Source of the DNA: Virgibacillus proomii
Lineage (GTDB): Bacteria; Bacillota; Bacilli; Bacillales; Amphibacillaceae
Assembly (NCBI RefSeq): GCF_900162615.1
Contig: NZ_FUFN01000010.1
Coordinates: 1,370,149 to 1,434,148, forward strand
DNA: 64,000 nt
Direction: 5' to 3'
Shown here: in pieces, positions 51,666 through 59,956 of the stretch
Layout of the letters: each line of letters starts with the position of its first letter
Numbering within the stretch: the stretch's first letter is position 1
The notes under the pieces: generated by a model
What the model saw: only the letters and a program-made list of their open reading frames with translations
What the model was told of the DNA's origin: nothing
The model's database searches: none
Position numbers and translations under genes: made by a program

Positions 51666-52448
51666 ATGGATTTGAATAAAGAACTGAAGCGACTAGCAGC
51701 AGTTCATAGAGAAAGTCCAAATAAAGTTTTTACAATGTATTTAAACACGGACCCCTCTGATCCTGAACAACAAGGGGGAGAATGGAAGATACAATTTAAA
51801 AACGGCATGCGCAACTTTGAACAGTATTTAAAAGAAGCAGATAATAAAGAAGAATTAAATTGTTTCCAACAAGTAAAACAGCAAGTAGAAAAATATATTC
51901 GGATGAATGAACAACAATTTCGCCGTGGTATTATTCTTATTACAACAGCAGATGAAGAAGTTTGGTTCGCTGTAAGGGTACAAATGCGCTTGAAAACAGT
52001 CTTTTTTTGGCAAGAAACACCAGTATTGGATCAATTGAAAAAATTGAAGGAACAATACCCAAAATCAGGAATCATTCTTGTTCAACAAAATAAAGTGAAA
52101 TTAATGGAAGCTTATTTAAATGAGGTTGAAGCGGTAAAAATGTATGAATTTGACTTGGAAATTGATGATTGGCGTGAAAAAACAACGATAGAACCTGGTA
52201 ATCCAACACTTCAAAAAGATGACTTATACGCTCGTTTTGAAGCAAATAAACAACGCTGGTATAAAAAAATTGCTCCTAAAATGGATAAGTTAGCCGCAGA
52301 TAAACAATGGGAAAAAGTATTTATCGTTGGAGAACCAGGTCAGGCACAAGCATTTCAAGATCAGATGAATAAATCACCAGATGAAGTAATTAATAAAAAC
52401 ATGCTCGATCATCAAAAATCTAACATTTTAAAAGAGATATTTGGTTAA
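51666..52448 (+). CDS. VLRF1/aeRF1-like release-factor-fold protein
   Basis: The 260-residue cytoplasmic protein has SPNKVFTMYLNTDPSDPEQQGGEWKIQFKNGMRNFEQYL (residues about 15-55), RRGIILITTADEEVWFAVRV and GIILVQQNKVKLMEAYLNEVE. It ends WEKVFIVGEPGQAQAFQDQM. This matches my recollection of the bacterial VLRF1-type branch of the aeRF1 superfamily, relatives of eRF1/Vms1 that may cut peptidyl-tRNA on stalled ribosomes. GGGAGTG precedes the ATG. It starts 67 bases after the guanidine exporter without a clear terminator, so read-through is possible. The family call is moderate. Confidence 0.6.
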   Translation: MDLNKELKRLAAVHRESPNKVFTMYLNTDPSDPEQQGGEWKIQFKNGMRNFEQYLKEADNKEELNCFQQVKQQVEKYIRMNEQQFRRGIILITTADEEVWFAVRVQMRLKTVFFWQETPVLDQLKKLKEQYPKSGIILVQQNKVKLMEAYLNEVEAVKMYEFDLEIDDWREKTTIEPGNPTLQKDDLYARFEANKQRWYKKIAPKMDKLAADKQWEKVFIVGEPGQAQAFQDQMNKSPDEVINKNMLDHQKSNILKEIFG

Positions 52449-52474
52449 AAAAGAGTCTGTGCAGACTCTTTTTA
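52447..52474. terminator. Bidirectional terminator
   Basis: AAAAAGAGTCT pairs exactly with AGACTCTTTTT around TGTGC; serves the aeRF1-like gene on plus and possibly crcB on minus. Confidence 0.85.
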
Positions 52475-52560
52475 TACTTTAAGTACTCTGATTTGAAATG
52501 GTAACATCTTTACGTATAAGTGATGGTTAGGCAATCACGTATGTCAAGCGTAGCTCTCAA

Positions 52561-52908
52561 TTAACGATGGAGTGATAAGATAAAAAATACTGGTAATAAA
52601 GAAAGGAAAAGAGAGATAGTGATATAAAATACAGCTTGCTTTAGCTTTTGATGTAACAATAGCTGTAATGTTTCATTGCCAAATGTGGAAAAAGTGGTAT
52701 AAGCACCGCAAAAACCTACTCCTAACAGCAACCACCAATTTTGAGAAAGCATGCCATTAAGTTGTAAATGAACTAAAAATGCTAGAAGGATGGAGCCGGT
52801 AATATTCGCTCCCCATGTTCCAATTAATCTTTTTTGTGCTAATAAAGATAACTCATAACGCAGAATACTTCCAAAAAATCCACCAACAGCTACTAATAAA
52901 AAACTCAA
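52561..52908 (-). CDS. crcB: Fluoride channel subunit CrcB/FluC, second copy
   Basis: The 115-residue protein has four helices and FluC signatures: GGFFGSILRYELSLL near residues 8-22, WGANITGSILLAFLVH (Asn in helix 2), and GVGFCGAYTTFSTFGNETLQLL (TM3 break and Phe box). Fluc proteins are dual-topology dimers; Firmicutes often have two genes forming a heterodimer. It overlaps the upstream crcB by 4 bases (ATGA), so translation is coupled. Confidence 0.93.
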   Translation of the reverse strand: MSFLLVAVGGFFGSILRYELSLLAQKRLIGTWGANITGSILLAFLVHLQLNGMLSQNWWLLLGVGFCGAYTTFSTFGNETLQLLLHQKLKQAVFYITISLFLSLLPVFFILSLHR

Positions 52909-53303
52909 CTTTTTGCCTTCTCTCTATTACCTATTCCCACTTTATATCCCGCTAAGCAAAATAGAAGCCCTCCAACTACACTAATCATAATATAGAGTAC
53001 TGCTAATATTTTGGTTGAATTCCATAGCGCTATGGTTTCTACACTAAAAGTAGAAAAAGTAGTAAAAGATCCAATTAACCCCACCGTTAAAGCGGTAAAT
53101 ATAGAAGGAGGGAGAAGTTTCTTTATATGATTTTGATGTACTAAAAAACTAAGCAAAAAACACCCAAATAAATTTGTACATAACGTCGCAATGGGAAAGC
53201 CTTCTTCTGTTAATAAAACAGATATGCCATACCTTCCCATTGCACCGACCGCTCCACCTAGTCCAATTATTGCGGTTAATTTGAGGTTAGAGTTGCTTTG
53301 CAT
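52905..53303 (-). CDS. crcB: Fluoride channel subunit CrcB/FluC, first copy
   Basis: The roughly 132-residue protein contains GLGGAVGAMGRYGISVLL, LCTNLFGCFLLSFLVHQNH, GLIGSFTTFSTFSVETIALW and a fourth helix ending in a basic tail, as in FluC channels that expel fluoride. Start: ATG at 53303, with GGAAGGTG at about 53311-53318 inside the end of zur; the ATG at 53312 is upstream of a good spacing. It overlaps zur by 28 bases, an unusual coupling of fluoride resistance to a metal regulator. No fluoride riboswitch was seen. Confidence 0.92.
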   Translation of the reverse strand: MQSNSNLKLTAIIGLGGAVGAMGRYGISVLLTEEGFPIATLCTNLFGCFLLSFLVHQNHIKKLLPPSIFTALTVGLIGSFTTFSTFSVETIALWNSTKILAVLYIMISVVGGLLFCLAGYKVGIGNREKAKS

Positions 53304-53701
53304 CTGGGGCACCTTCCATAAATTTCAAATTTATGTCCTTCAATGGAGTAATCAGCTAATACTTCTTTGACTTCATCGATCGGACAAATTTCAATTTTCT
53401 TTGTTTTCCCACAATCCCTACATATAAAGTGATGATGGTGATCTTGAGAACAATTCATACGGAAATGCTTTTCCCCATTTAATTCAGTTGTTTCCAAAAT
53501 TTCTAATTGATGAAATAAGTGGAGGTTTCGATATATCGTATCAAAACTGATCCCGGGATATTTTTTTTCCAAATGGGTACAAAGATCTTTAGCAGTACGG
53601 TATCCGTCCACTTGCTCAAAAAAGGAGAGGATATCTTTTCGTTTGCTTGTTATTTTATATCCTTTTTTCTGTAAAAGTTCGATCGCTTCATTTTTGTTCA
53701 T
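53276..53701 (-). CDS. zur: Fur-family zinc uptake regulator Zur
   Basis: The 141-residue repressor has the Fur winged helix (KKGYKITSKRKDILSFFEQV...GISFDTIYRNLHLFHQL, residues about 12-70), a His-rich sensor stretch SQDHHHHFICRDCGKTKK near 86-103 and a structural zinc pair completed by CPRC near the end. Fur-family type is certain; Zur is chosen over PerR or Fur because it lies next to znuABC, whose promoter has two Zur-like boxes. It reads leftward and overlaps crcB. The gap to znuB holds repeat C. Confidence 0.88.
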   Translation of the reverse strand: MNKNEAIELLQKKGYKITSKRKDILSFFEQVDGYRTAKDLCTHLEKKYPGISFDTIYRNLHLFHQLEILETTELNGEKHFRMNCSQDHHHHFICRDCGKTKKIEICPIDEVKEVLADYSIEGHKFEIYGRCPRCKATLTSN

Positions 53702-53729
53702 TAAGCTTCCCTCACTTTTTAGTTAAAGC

Positions 53730-53850
53730 GCATATTCAAAAAGAGAAGAAATAGACCAAGTTCGTTAAGATCGCAGGCGTCCATGAAAAAACGCGATGAA
53801 TCGGTACCGAAGTATGTCCTGTCGATTCAAATCAATCGGATATTTAGATG
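53730..53850 (+). repeat. Repeat C copy 4 (short)
   Basis: TATTCAAAAAGAGAAGAAAT, TCGTTAAGATCGCAGGCGTC, CATGAAAAAACGCGATGAAT match the start of copies 2 and 3; the later portion is missing. It lies between zur and znuB. The rest of the 250-base gap shows nothing. Confidence 0.55.
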
Positions 53851-53951
53851 CCGTTTTCTTAGCACTTTGATTTTTTAATTGCAAAACCATTAAAACGAAA
53901 GAATTACGACACCTTACATGTCGGAGTTTAACTACTTCTTCCTCTGTAAAG

Positions 53952-54797
53952 TCAAGCTGTACTACTTCCTATTTTACTCCTTCTTCGCTTTATAAACATA
54001 ACGAATAACAAAATAAGTATCGATGTCATAACAATGGTGCCGCCTGATGGTATTCTTAAATAATACCCGGTGACTAATCCTATAATAACAGCAATTTCAC
54101 CAAATACAATAGACAACATAACCATTTGTTTAAAACCTTTTGCTAATCGCATACTAGCAGCAACGGGTAATGTCATTAGTGCAGATACAAGTAACACGCC
54201 CACAATTCGAATGGAAGCAGCGATAACAAGTGCTGTTAACACGATAAACAAAAGATGAATCGCTTTAGAATGCAGTCCAGATATCGTTGCATATTCCTCA
54301 TCAAAGGAAAGCGCAAATAATTCTTTATAAAATAATAGAATGATCACAACGATAAAGAAAGAAATTACTGCAATCGAGTAAAAATCATTTCTACTCACTG
54401 CGGATACAGACCCGAATAAATAATTAAATAAATCAGTATTAAATCCATTTGCGATGGAAATAAAAATAACGCTAAGTCCAACTCCTCCAGAAAGGATAAT
54501 GGGAATTGCTATCTCTTGATAGGCTTTATAAACGCCTCTTAGCTTTTCAATTAATATGGAGCCAATCACAGAAAAGGCCATACCGCTATATAAAGGGCTA
54601 AGCATAATGGCAAATTTCTTCTCCATTAATAGTCCAAAAGCTATCCCGGCTAATGTAACATGTGATAGTGCATCAGCTAATAATGATAGCCGTCTAACAA
54701 CAATAAATGTTCCTAACAACGGAGCAATAATCCCAATTAAAATCCCTGTAAAAAATGTATTACGTAAAAAATCATATTCTAAAAAGTCTGCTAGCAT
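53952..54797 (-). CDS. znuB: Zinc ABC transporter permease ZnuB
   Basis: The 281-residue membrane protein has about eight helices and metal-type ABC permease motifs: LLGTFIVVRRLSLLADALSHVTLAGIAFG near residues 24-52, VSALMTLPVAASMRLAKGF near 200-218 (coupling region), and a basic tail KRRRSK. It follows znuC by 15 bases and znuA upstream in the same leftward operon. Together they import zinc when scarce. Confidence 0.92.
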   Translation of the reverse strand: MLADFLEYDFLRNTFFTGILIGIIAPLLGTFIVVRRLSLLADALSHVTLAGIAFGLLMEKKFAIMLSPLYSGMAFSVIGSILIEKLRGVYKAYQEIAIPIILSGGVGLSVIFISIANGFNTDLFNYLFGSVSAVSRNDFYSIAVISFFIVVIILLFYKELFALSFDEEYATISGLHSKAIHLLFIVLTALVIAASIRIVGVLLVSALMTLPVAASMRLAKGFKQMVMLSIVFGEIAVIIGLVTGYYLRIPSGGTIVMTSILILLFVMFIKRRRSKIGSSTA

Positions 54798-54812
54798 ACC
54801 GTTTCCTCCAAA

Positions 54813-55568
54813 TTAATGATCGTGTTTAACAATATTTACTTGATGTCCGTATAGTTGAGACAGGTCTTTTTCAGGTAACGATTTATATTCAGCCCGCTTA
54901 CCATGAAAATGTAATGTTTTATTAAGGCATGCGATATGTGTAGCCTGTTCAGTTATTGTTCCGGTATCATGCGTAACCATTAACATCGTAATTCCCTGCT
55001 TTTGGTTTAATCGATCAAGCAGATCATAAAATCGTTGAACGTTTTTACGATCCACTCCTACAGTCGGTTCATCTAAGATTAATAATTCAGGCTCACTAAC
55101 GAGAGATCTGGCTATAAAAATACGCTGTTGCTGTCCCCCTGATAAATTACCAATATTTTCATGTGTATAAGCTTCCATATCTACTTGTTTAAGCGCTTGA
55201 TATATTTTTTCTTTATGCTTACGTGTGAAAAATTTTAAATAGCCAATTTTTGCAGTTAATCCCATAGAGACAACTTCGAATACGGTAGCAGGGAACCCCT
55301 TATTAAATGTATTCGCTTTTTGTGAAACATAGCCGATTTTATTCCAAGCAGAAAATTTGTTCACTGATTCACCAAAAAGCTCAATAGATCCCGTATCAGG
55401 CTTTTCTAAACCAAGAATTAGTTTAATGAGAGTTGTTTTACCTCCGCCGTTTGGACCGATTAGCCCCACAAATGAACCCTTAGGGATGGTAAAGTAAATA
55501 TTCTCCAATACTTTTTTGTTTTCATAGGTGAAGCTAACATTTTTGATTGATACGATCTTTTCCCTCAT
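54813..55568 (-). CDS. znuC: Zinc ABC transporter ATPase ZnuC
   Basis: The 251-residue ATPase has Walker A GPNGGGKTTL near residue 37, a Q-loop in GYVSQKANTF, signature LSGGQQQRIFIARSL, Walker B LLILDEPTVGVD, and the switch His in MVTHDTGTI. GATACGATC-type text before it is not a box. The start ATG at 55568 follows an AAAGGAG at about 55574-55580 on the minus strand. It reads within the znuA-znuC-znuB operon and energises ZnuB. Confidence 0.93.
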   Translation of the reverse strand: MREKIVSIKNVSFTYENKKVLENIYFTIPKGSFVGLIGPNGGGKTTLIKLILGLEKPDTGSIELFGESVNKFSAWNKIGYVSQKANTFNKGFPATVFEVVSMGLTAKIGYLKFFTRKHKEKIYQALKQVDMEAYTHENIGNLSGGQQQRIFIARSLVSEPELLILDEPTVGVDRKNVQRFYDLLDRLNQKQGITMLMVTHDTGTITEQATHIACLNKTLHFHGKRAEYKSLPEKDLSQLYGHQVNIVKHDH

Positions 55569-55600
55569 CGTAGAACTCCTTTAATTTAATTTTTACACAG

Positions 55601-56629
55601 TCATTTTGTTACTTTATCAAGAATAAGCAAATTTTGTTTCATTAATGAAAGATAATCTTCATTATTACGAATGTCTTTTTCTGTTCGTGTGGATAAGTTA
55701 TGAATCGTTACTGCTGTTGCGTCCATATGTTTTTGAATGATCTCGGCAATGCGATTAGAACTGTTTTGTTCAAAAATCAAATAATCGAGCTTGTATTGTT
55801 TTGCTTGTTCAATAATATGGACTAAATCTTTTTGGGAAGGCTCATTGCTGGAAGATATGCCGCTAATAGCGATTTGCTCTAATCCATAACGTTCTTCCCA
55901 ATACCCATATGCAGCGTGAGAAACAAGAATATGCTTGTTTTCTTTAGCATGTAACACTTGTTGAAAATCACGATCTAACTTTATTAATTGTTTTTTGAGT
56001 TGTTTAAAGTTTTGGTTATACAATGCTTGTTGCTCCGGATTTAATTTGACTAATTGATTTTTAATAATTTCCGACATCTCCATCATTCGTAACGGATCCA
56101 ACCAAATATGTGGGTCATGACCTCCGTGATCATGACCATCATGAGAATGATCGTGTTCATCATCGTGAGAATGATTAATCTTTTCATGAGGCAGGCTATG
56201 CTCATCATCGTGAGAAAGACTACTCTTGTCATGAGACGGTCTATTCTTATGCGTATTAGCAGCAGCAAATAATGATTCGTGTTTTCCAATTTCAACAAGG
56301 GTTACATCTTCTCTGGCTAAGGCATCTGCAATACTTTCAGCAAAGCCTTCTAAGCCTGCTCCCATATAAATAAATGCATCGCTTTTCGCGATATCGGTAA
56401 CGTCTTTTGAAGCAGGTTCATACGTATGTGCATCCACACCTGGGGGATAGATAGAATTTACTTTTACAGTTTCCCCGCCAATTTGTTCAACTGCAAATTG
56501 TAAGGGATAGATGGAAGTATATATAGTTAAATCAGAATTATTCTTTGGCTGTGAAGTACTTTTCGTGCAACCCATTAAAATAAAATTTAGTATGCCAAAC
56601 AAAATTATCAATATGAACAACTTTTTCAC
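55601..56629 (-). CDS. znuA: Zinc ABC transporter substrate-binding lipoprotein ZnuA
   Basis: The 342-residue protein has a lipoprotein signal (FILIILFGILNFILMGC, acceptor Cys near residue 21), the cluster A-I fold start TIYTSIYPLQFAVEQIGGE, VKVNSIYPPGVDAHTYEPAS, and a His/Asp-rich metal loop (residues about 140-180; SHDDEHDHSHDGHDHGGHDP) typical of zinc rather than manganese binding. HIWLDP and VSHAAYGYWEERYGL supply further ligands. A longer frame to 56644 was rejected: GGGAGG at 56637-56642 fits the GTG start at 56629. First gene of the znu operon. Confidence 0.93.
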   Translation of the reverse strand: MKKLFILIILFGILNFILMGCTKSTSQPKNNSDLTIYTSIYPLQFAVEQIGGETVKVNSIYPPGVDAHTYEPASKDVTDIAKSDAFIYMGAGLEGFAESIADALAREDVTLVEIGKHESLFAAANTHKNRPSHDKSSLSHDDEHSLPHEKINHSHDDEHDHSHDGHDHGGHDPHIWLDPLRMMEMSEIIKNQLVKLNPEQQALYNQNFKQLKKQLIKLDRDFQQVLHAKENKHILVSHAAYGYWEERYGLEQIAISGISSSNEPSQKDLVHIIEQAKQYKLDYLIFEQNSSNRIAEIIQKHMDATAVTIHNLSTRTEKDIRNNEDYLSLMKQNLLILDKVTK

Positions 56630-56668
56630 AACGTGTCCTCCCACAGACTAAAATCTGTTATTATAATA

Positions 56669-56706
56669 TCGTAATCATTCTGAAATGTAAATAGTAATGA
56701 TTCCGA
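56669..56706 (-). promoter_or_regulatory. Two Zur-type boxes upstream of znuA
   Basis: TCGTAATCATTCTGA (56669-56683) and TAGTAATGATTCCGA (56692-56706) each differ from the B. subtilis Zur consensus TCGTAATNATTACGA at two positions. Their tandem placement 40 bases from the start supports repression by the Zur encoded downstream. Confidence 0.75.
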
Positions 56707-56894
56707 TTTGTTTTTTGTGAAGAGACTAATGTTAAAATTCTAATCCCATGTATACCAACTGATTCATCTATGTTTAGAGCTAGTAAATGAATATGAATCA
56801 TGTAAAGGGATAAAAAGGCAAAAAGGAAGTGGAAGAAATCTATTTTAGATAGTAATTCACATGTGATAAAGGAATGAAAAGTACACATGAATAG

Positions 56895-57250
56895 TGTACA
56901 AACTGCGAACTTCTAACGGAAGTGAAATTTCATTCAAGGAGTGCTTTTCTCCTTGAAAAACCGCGGTATATTACTTCGTAGCTTTCCTTGTCCTTGAAAA
57001 AGGAAAGCACTTTTTCTGCGTGCGATGCTTATTCAGGAAGTCTTACTTGTTCTGTCGCCACGAACGAATGGGAATGTAGGAGCCGTTTTTTCATAAAGTT
57101 CGTAAAATATTTTTCAAATGGCAAAATACGGATGCTGACATGTGGGATAAGAAAACATGCCTCAAAAAACAGGGGGATGTCGACGCTTTTAGTAGGCTTA
57201 GAGCCGATGGTGACTTATTATCGGAAGAAAATCGTAATTTACTAAGTTTG
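56895..57250 (+). repeat. Repeat C copy 5
   Basis: Contains CTCCTTGAAAAACCGCGG and GTCCTTGAAAAAGGAAAGCA-CTTTTTCTGCGTGCGATGCT, read in one frame as SLKKESTFSACDAYSGSLTC. It is followed by TTCTGTCGCCACGAACGAATG, like TCCTGTCGCAACGCCGAC in copy 3. The 240 bases after it to the fad promoter show nothing else. Confidence 0.55.
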
Positions 57251-57499
57251 AGCGCTTGAACTATAGAAGTAAATATCATTTCATTCCTCACTAATAGAAA
57301 AAGCTTGCTGAAGTTCTCTCTTAGGATGAGAAGATAGGGTAAGAAAACTAGCCACTTGTTATGTTTTCCGTATAGAAGCTTAAAAATTTTTGCTAATCCC
57401 TTTATTAAAAACTTATGATTTATTGTTGCGAAATGTCAGTAAATACATTATAGTAATAATTAAGTGATAGGAGACTATCTTTTTATTTTTGAAACAAAA

Positions 57500-57517
57500 T
57501 GAATGAGTATTCATTCA
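57500..57517. promoter_or_regulatory. FadR operator upstream of fadN
   Basis: TGAATGAGTATTCATTCA matches the B. subtilis FadR (TetR-type) site, arms TGAATGA/TCATTCA with 4-base centre. It lies 41 bases before fadN. Long-chain acyl-CoA would release FadR and switch on beta-oxidation. Confidence 0.88.
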
Positions 57518-57540
57518 AATTGCGGATGGGAGGATAAATG

Positions 57541-59940
57541 ATGAAGCAATCAATCAGGCGTGCTGCTGTTTTAGGCTCTGGAATCATGGGCTCTGGAATT
57601 GCTGCTCACTTGGCTAATATTGGTATTCCAACTTTAATGCTTGATATTGTACCAAAACAATTAACAAAGGAAGAAGAACAAAAGGGGCTAACGTTAAAAG
57701 ATCCAATTGTACGTAATCGAATTGCTGCACAAAGTAAAAAAGCATTATTAAAGCAAAAGCCTTCACCAATTACAACAAAAGAAAGCCTTGATTTAATTGA
57801 AATCGGTAATATGGAAGATGATATGGAAAGGCTTGCTGACGTAGATTGGATTATCGAAGTGGTCGTTGAAAATTTAGAGATAAAGAAAAACGTACTAGCA
57901 AATATAGATAAATATCGAAAACAAGGAACTATTGTAAGTTCAAATACATCTGGTGTTTCTATTGAAGCAATGTCGATTGAGTGTTCCGAGGATTTTCGTA
58001 AAAATTTTCTCGGTACACATTTTTTTAACCCGCCACGCTATATGAAACTACTTGAAATTATACCGACAAAAGATACGGAACCTCAGGTACTCGAGTTTAT
58101 GAAACGCTTTGGCGAGGATGTCTTAGGAAAAGGCGTTGTCATTGCAAAAGATACACCAAACTTTATTGCTAACCGCATTGGAACATATGGTTTGCTTGTA
58201 ACCGTTCAAGAGATGCTTAAAGGAAAGTATAGTGTAGGGGAAGTAGATTCTGTAACTGGTCCATTGATAGGCAGACCAAAGAGTGCAACTTTTCGTACAT
58301 TAGATGTAGTAGGTCTCGATACATTTATTAATGTGGCTCATAATGTTTTTGAACAAGTAGAAGGAAGCGAAAAGAAGTTATTTTCTGTTCCAAGCTTTAT
58401 GTTGAAAATGAAGGAAAAAGGCTGGTTGGGTGCTAAAAGTGGCCAAGGTTTTTACCTGAAGAAAAAAGATAAAGCAGGGAGTACGATCTATGAGTTAAAC
58501 CCAGAAACGTTGGAATATGAAGACCGAAATAAATTAAAAACCGCCGCTATAGAAATGGCGAAGCAGCAAAAAGACTCACATCGTAAATTGAAAACGCTTC
58601 TATCACAAAAAGGGGATCTAGCTGGTGACCTTGTTTGGTCAATATTAAAGCCGGTGCTTATCTACTCCGCTGAATTAACGGGAGAAATTGCAGATGATAT
58701 ATTAGCGATTGATAATGCAATGAAATGGGGCTTCGGTTGGGAGCATGGACCATTTGAAACATGGGATGCAATTGGACTGCGAGCATCTGTAGAAAGAATG
58801 CAGGCAGAGGGAGAGAAAATTCCTGATTGGGTCTTACAGCTTCTAGCTGATGGTAATGAATCATTTTATAAAAAAGATAATGGCAATGTGTACTACTATG
58901 ATAAAGGAACGTATAAACAAAATGTGGTGAATAAAAAAGAAATTAATTTGCGTCTATTAAAAGATGTTCAAGGGGTCATTAAAAAGAATACTGGCGCTAG
59001 TTTAATAGATTTAGGAGATGGTGTTGCTTGTTTGGAGTTTCATTCCAAGAGCAATGCTATTGGGTTAGATATCATCCAAATGGTAAATTTTGCGATTGAA
59101 GAAGTAGATAAAAACTTTGAAGGACTGGTTATTGGTAACCAAGGAAAGAACTTTTGTGTTGGAGCGAACTTAGCGATGATGCTGATGGAAGCTCAAGATG
59201 ATAACTTTTTTGAATTAGATATGGTCATTCGTCATTTTCAAAATATGACAATGGAAATTAAATATGCAAACAAACCGGTAGTTGTAGCACCATTTAATAT
59301 TACAGTTGGCGGGGGGGCAGAAGTAACGTTACCGGCTGCATCTATCCAGGCTTCAGCAGAGACGTATATGGGACTAGTAGAATTTGGAGTTGGCTTAATT
59401 CCTGGTGGTGGTGGAACGAAGGAATTGTATTTAAAACAGCTTAGACAATTGCCAAAGGGAATTAAATTTGACTTATCAAAAGTCGCTAATGATGTTTTTG
59501 AAAAAGTGGCTACTGCTAAAGTATCAACTTCTGCCGCAGAAGCACGTGAATACGGTTTCTTAGATCAAGGGGATCGCATCAGTGTTAATGCTGACCATTT
59601 ATTGCATGATGCAAAAGAAAATGTGTTAGCGCTTGTGAATTCAGGGTACCGTCCTCCAAAACCCGAAAAGATTCCAGTAGTTGGTGATGCTGGATATGCG
59701 GCAATGGTGCTGGGAGCAAAAAATCTATATCTAAGTGGATATGCATCCGAACATGATCTGAAAATTGCTGAAAAGCTGGCATATGTATTATCAGGTGGCA
59801 GAATCAAAGAGGGGACGGAAATTGATGAACAGGCAATGCTTGATTTAGAAAGAGAAGCGTTTCTGAGTCTAATCGGGGAGCCAAAAACACAACAGCGGAT
59901 GCAACACATGTTATTAAAAGGAAAACCACTACGTAATTAA
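57541..59940 (+). CDS. fadN: FadN, 3-hydroxyacyl-CoA dehydrogenase / enoyl-CoA hydratase
   Basis: The 799-residue bifunctional beta-oxidation enzyme has an N-terminal NAD-binding dehydrogenase (AAVLGSGIMGSGIAAHLANIG, FLGTHFFNPPRYMKLLEII with catalytic His, WLGAKSGQGFY) and a C-terminal crotonase domain from about residue 480 (IGNQGKNFCVGANLAMML, VGGGAEVTLPAA, EFGVGLIPGGGGTKE). The order is opposite to E. coli FadB. ATG codons at 57538 and 57541 are both possible; spacing from GGGAGG (57528-57533) favours 57541. First gene of fadN-fadA-fadE. Confidence 0.95.
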   Translation: MKQSIRRAAVLGSGIMGSGIAAHLANIGIPTLMLDIVPKQLTKEEEQKGLTLKDPIVRNRIAAQSKKALLKQKPSPITTKESLDLIEIGNMEDDMERLADVDWIIEVVVENLEIKKNVLANIDKYRKQGTIVSSNTSGVSIEAMSIECSEDFRKNFLGTHFFNPPRYMKLLEIIPTKDTEPQVLEFMKRFGEDVLGKGVVIAKDTPNFIANRIGTYGLLVTVQEMLKGKYSVGEVDSVTGPLIGRPKSATFRTLDVVGLDTFINVAHNVFEQVEGSEKKLFSVPSFMLKMKEKGWLGAKSGQGFYLKKKDKAGSTIYELNPETLEYEDRNKLKTAAIEMAKQQKDSHRKLKTLLSQKGDLAGDLVWSILKPVLIYSAELTGEIADDILAIDNAMKWGFGWEHGPFETWDAIGLRASVERMQAEGEKIPDWVLQLLADGNESFYKKDNGNVYYYDKGTYKQNVVNKKEINLRLLKDVQGVIKKNTGASLIDLGDGVACLEFHSKSNAIGLDIIQMVNFAIEEVDKNFEGLVIGNQGKNFCVGANLAMMLMEAQDDNFFELDMVIRHFQNMTMEIKYANKPVVVAPFNITVGGGAEVTLPAASIQASAETYMGLVEFGVGLIPGGGGTKELYLKQLRQLPKGIKFDLSKVANDVFEKVATAKVSTSAAEAREYGFLDQGDRISVNADHLLHDAKENVLALVNSGYRPPKPEKIPVVGDAGYAAMVLGAKNLYLSGYASEHDLKIAEKLAYVLSGGRIKEGTEIDEQAMLDLEREAFLSLIGEPKTQQRMQHMLLKGKPLRN

Positions 59941-59956
59941 AGGAAAAGGGGGAAAC

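Noticed and set aside
56988..57245. 85-codon frame reading SLKKESTFSACDA in repeat C copy 5
   Set aside because: Same reason as the copy at 36.2 kb; no ribosome binding site and no shared C-terminus.
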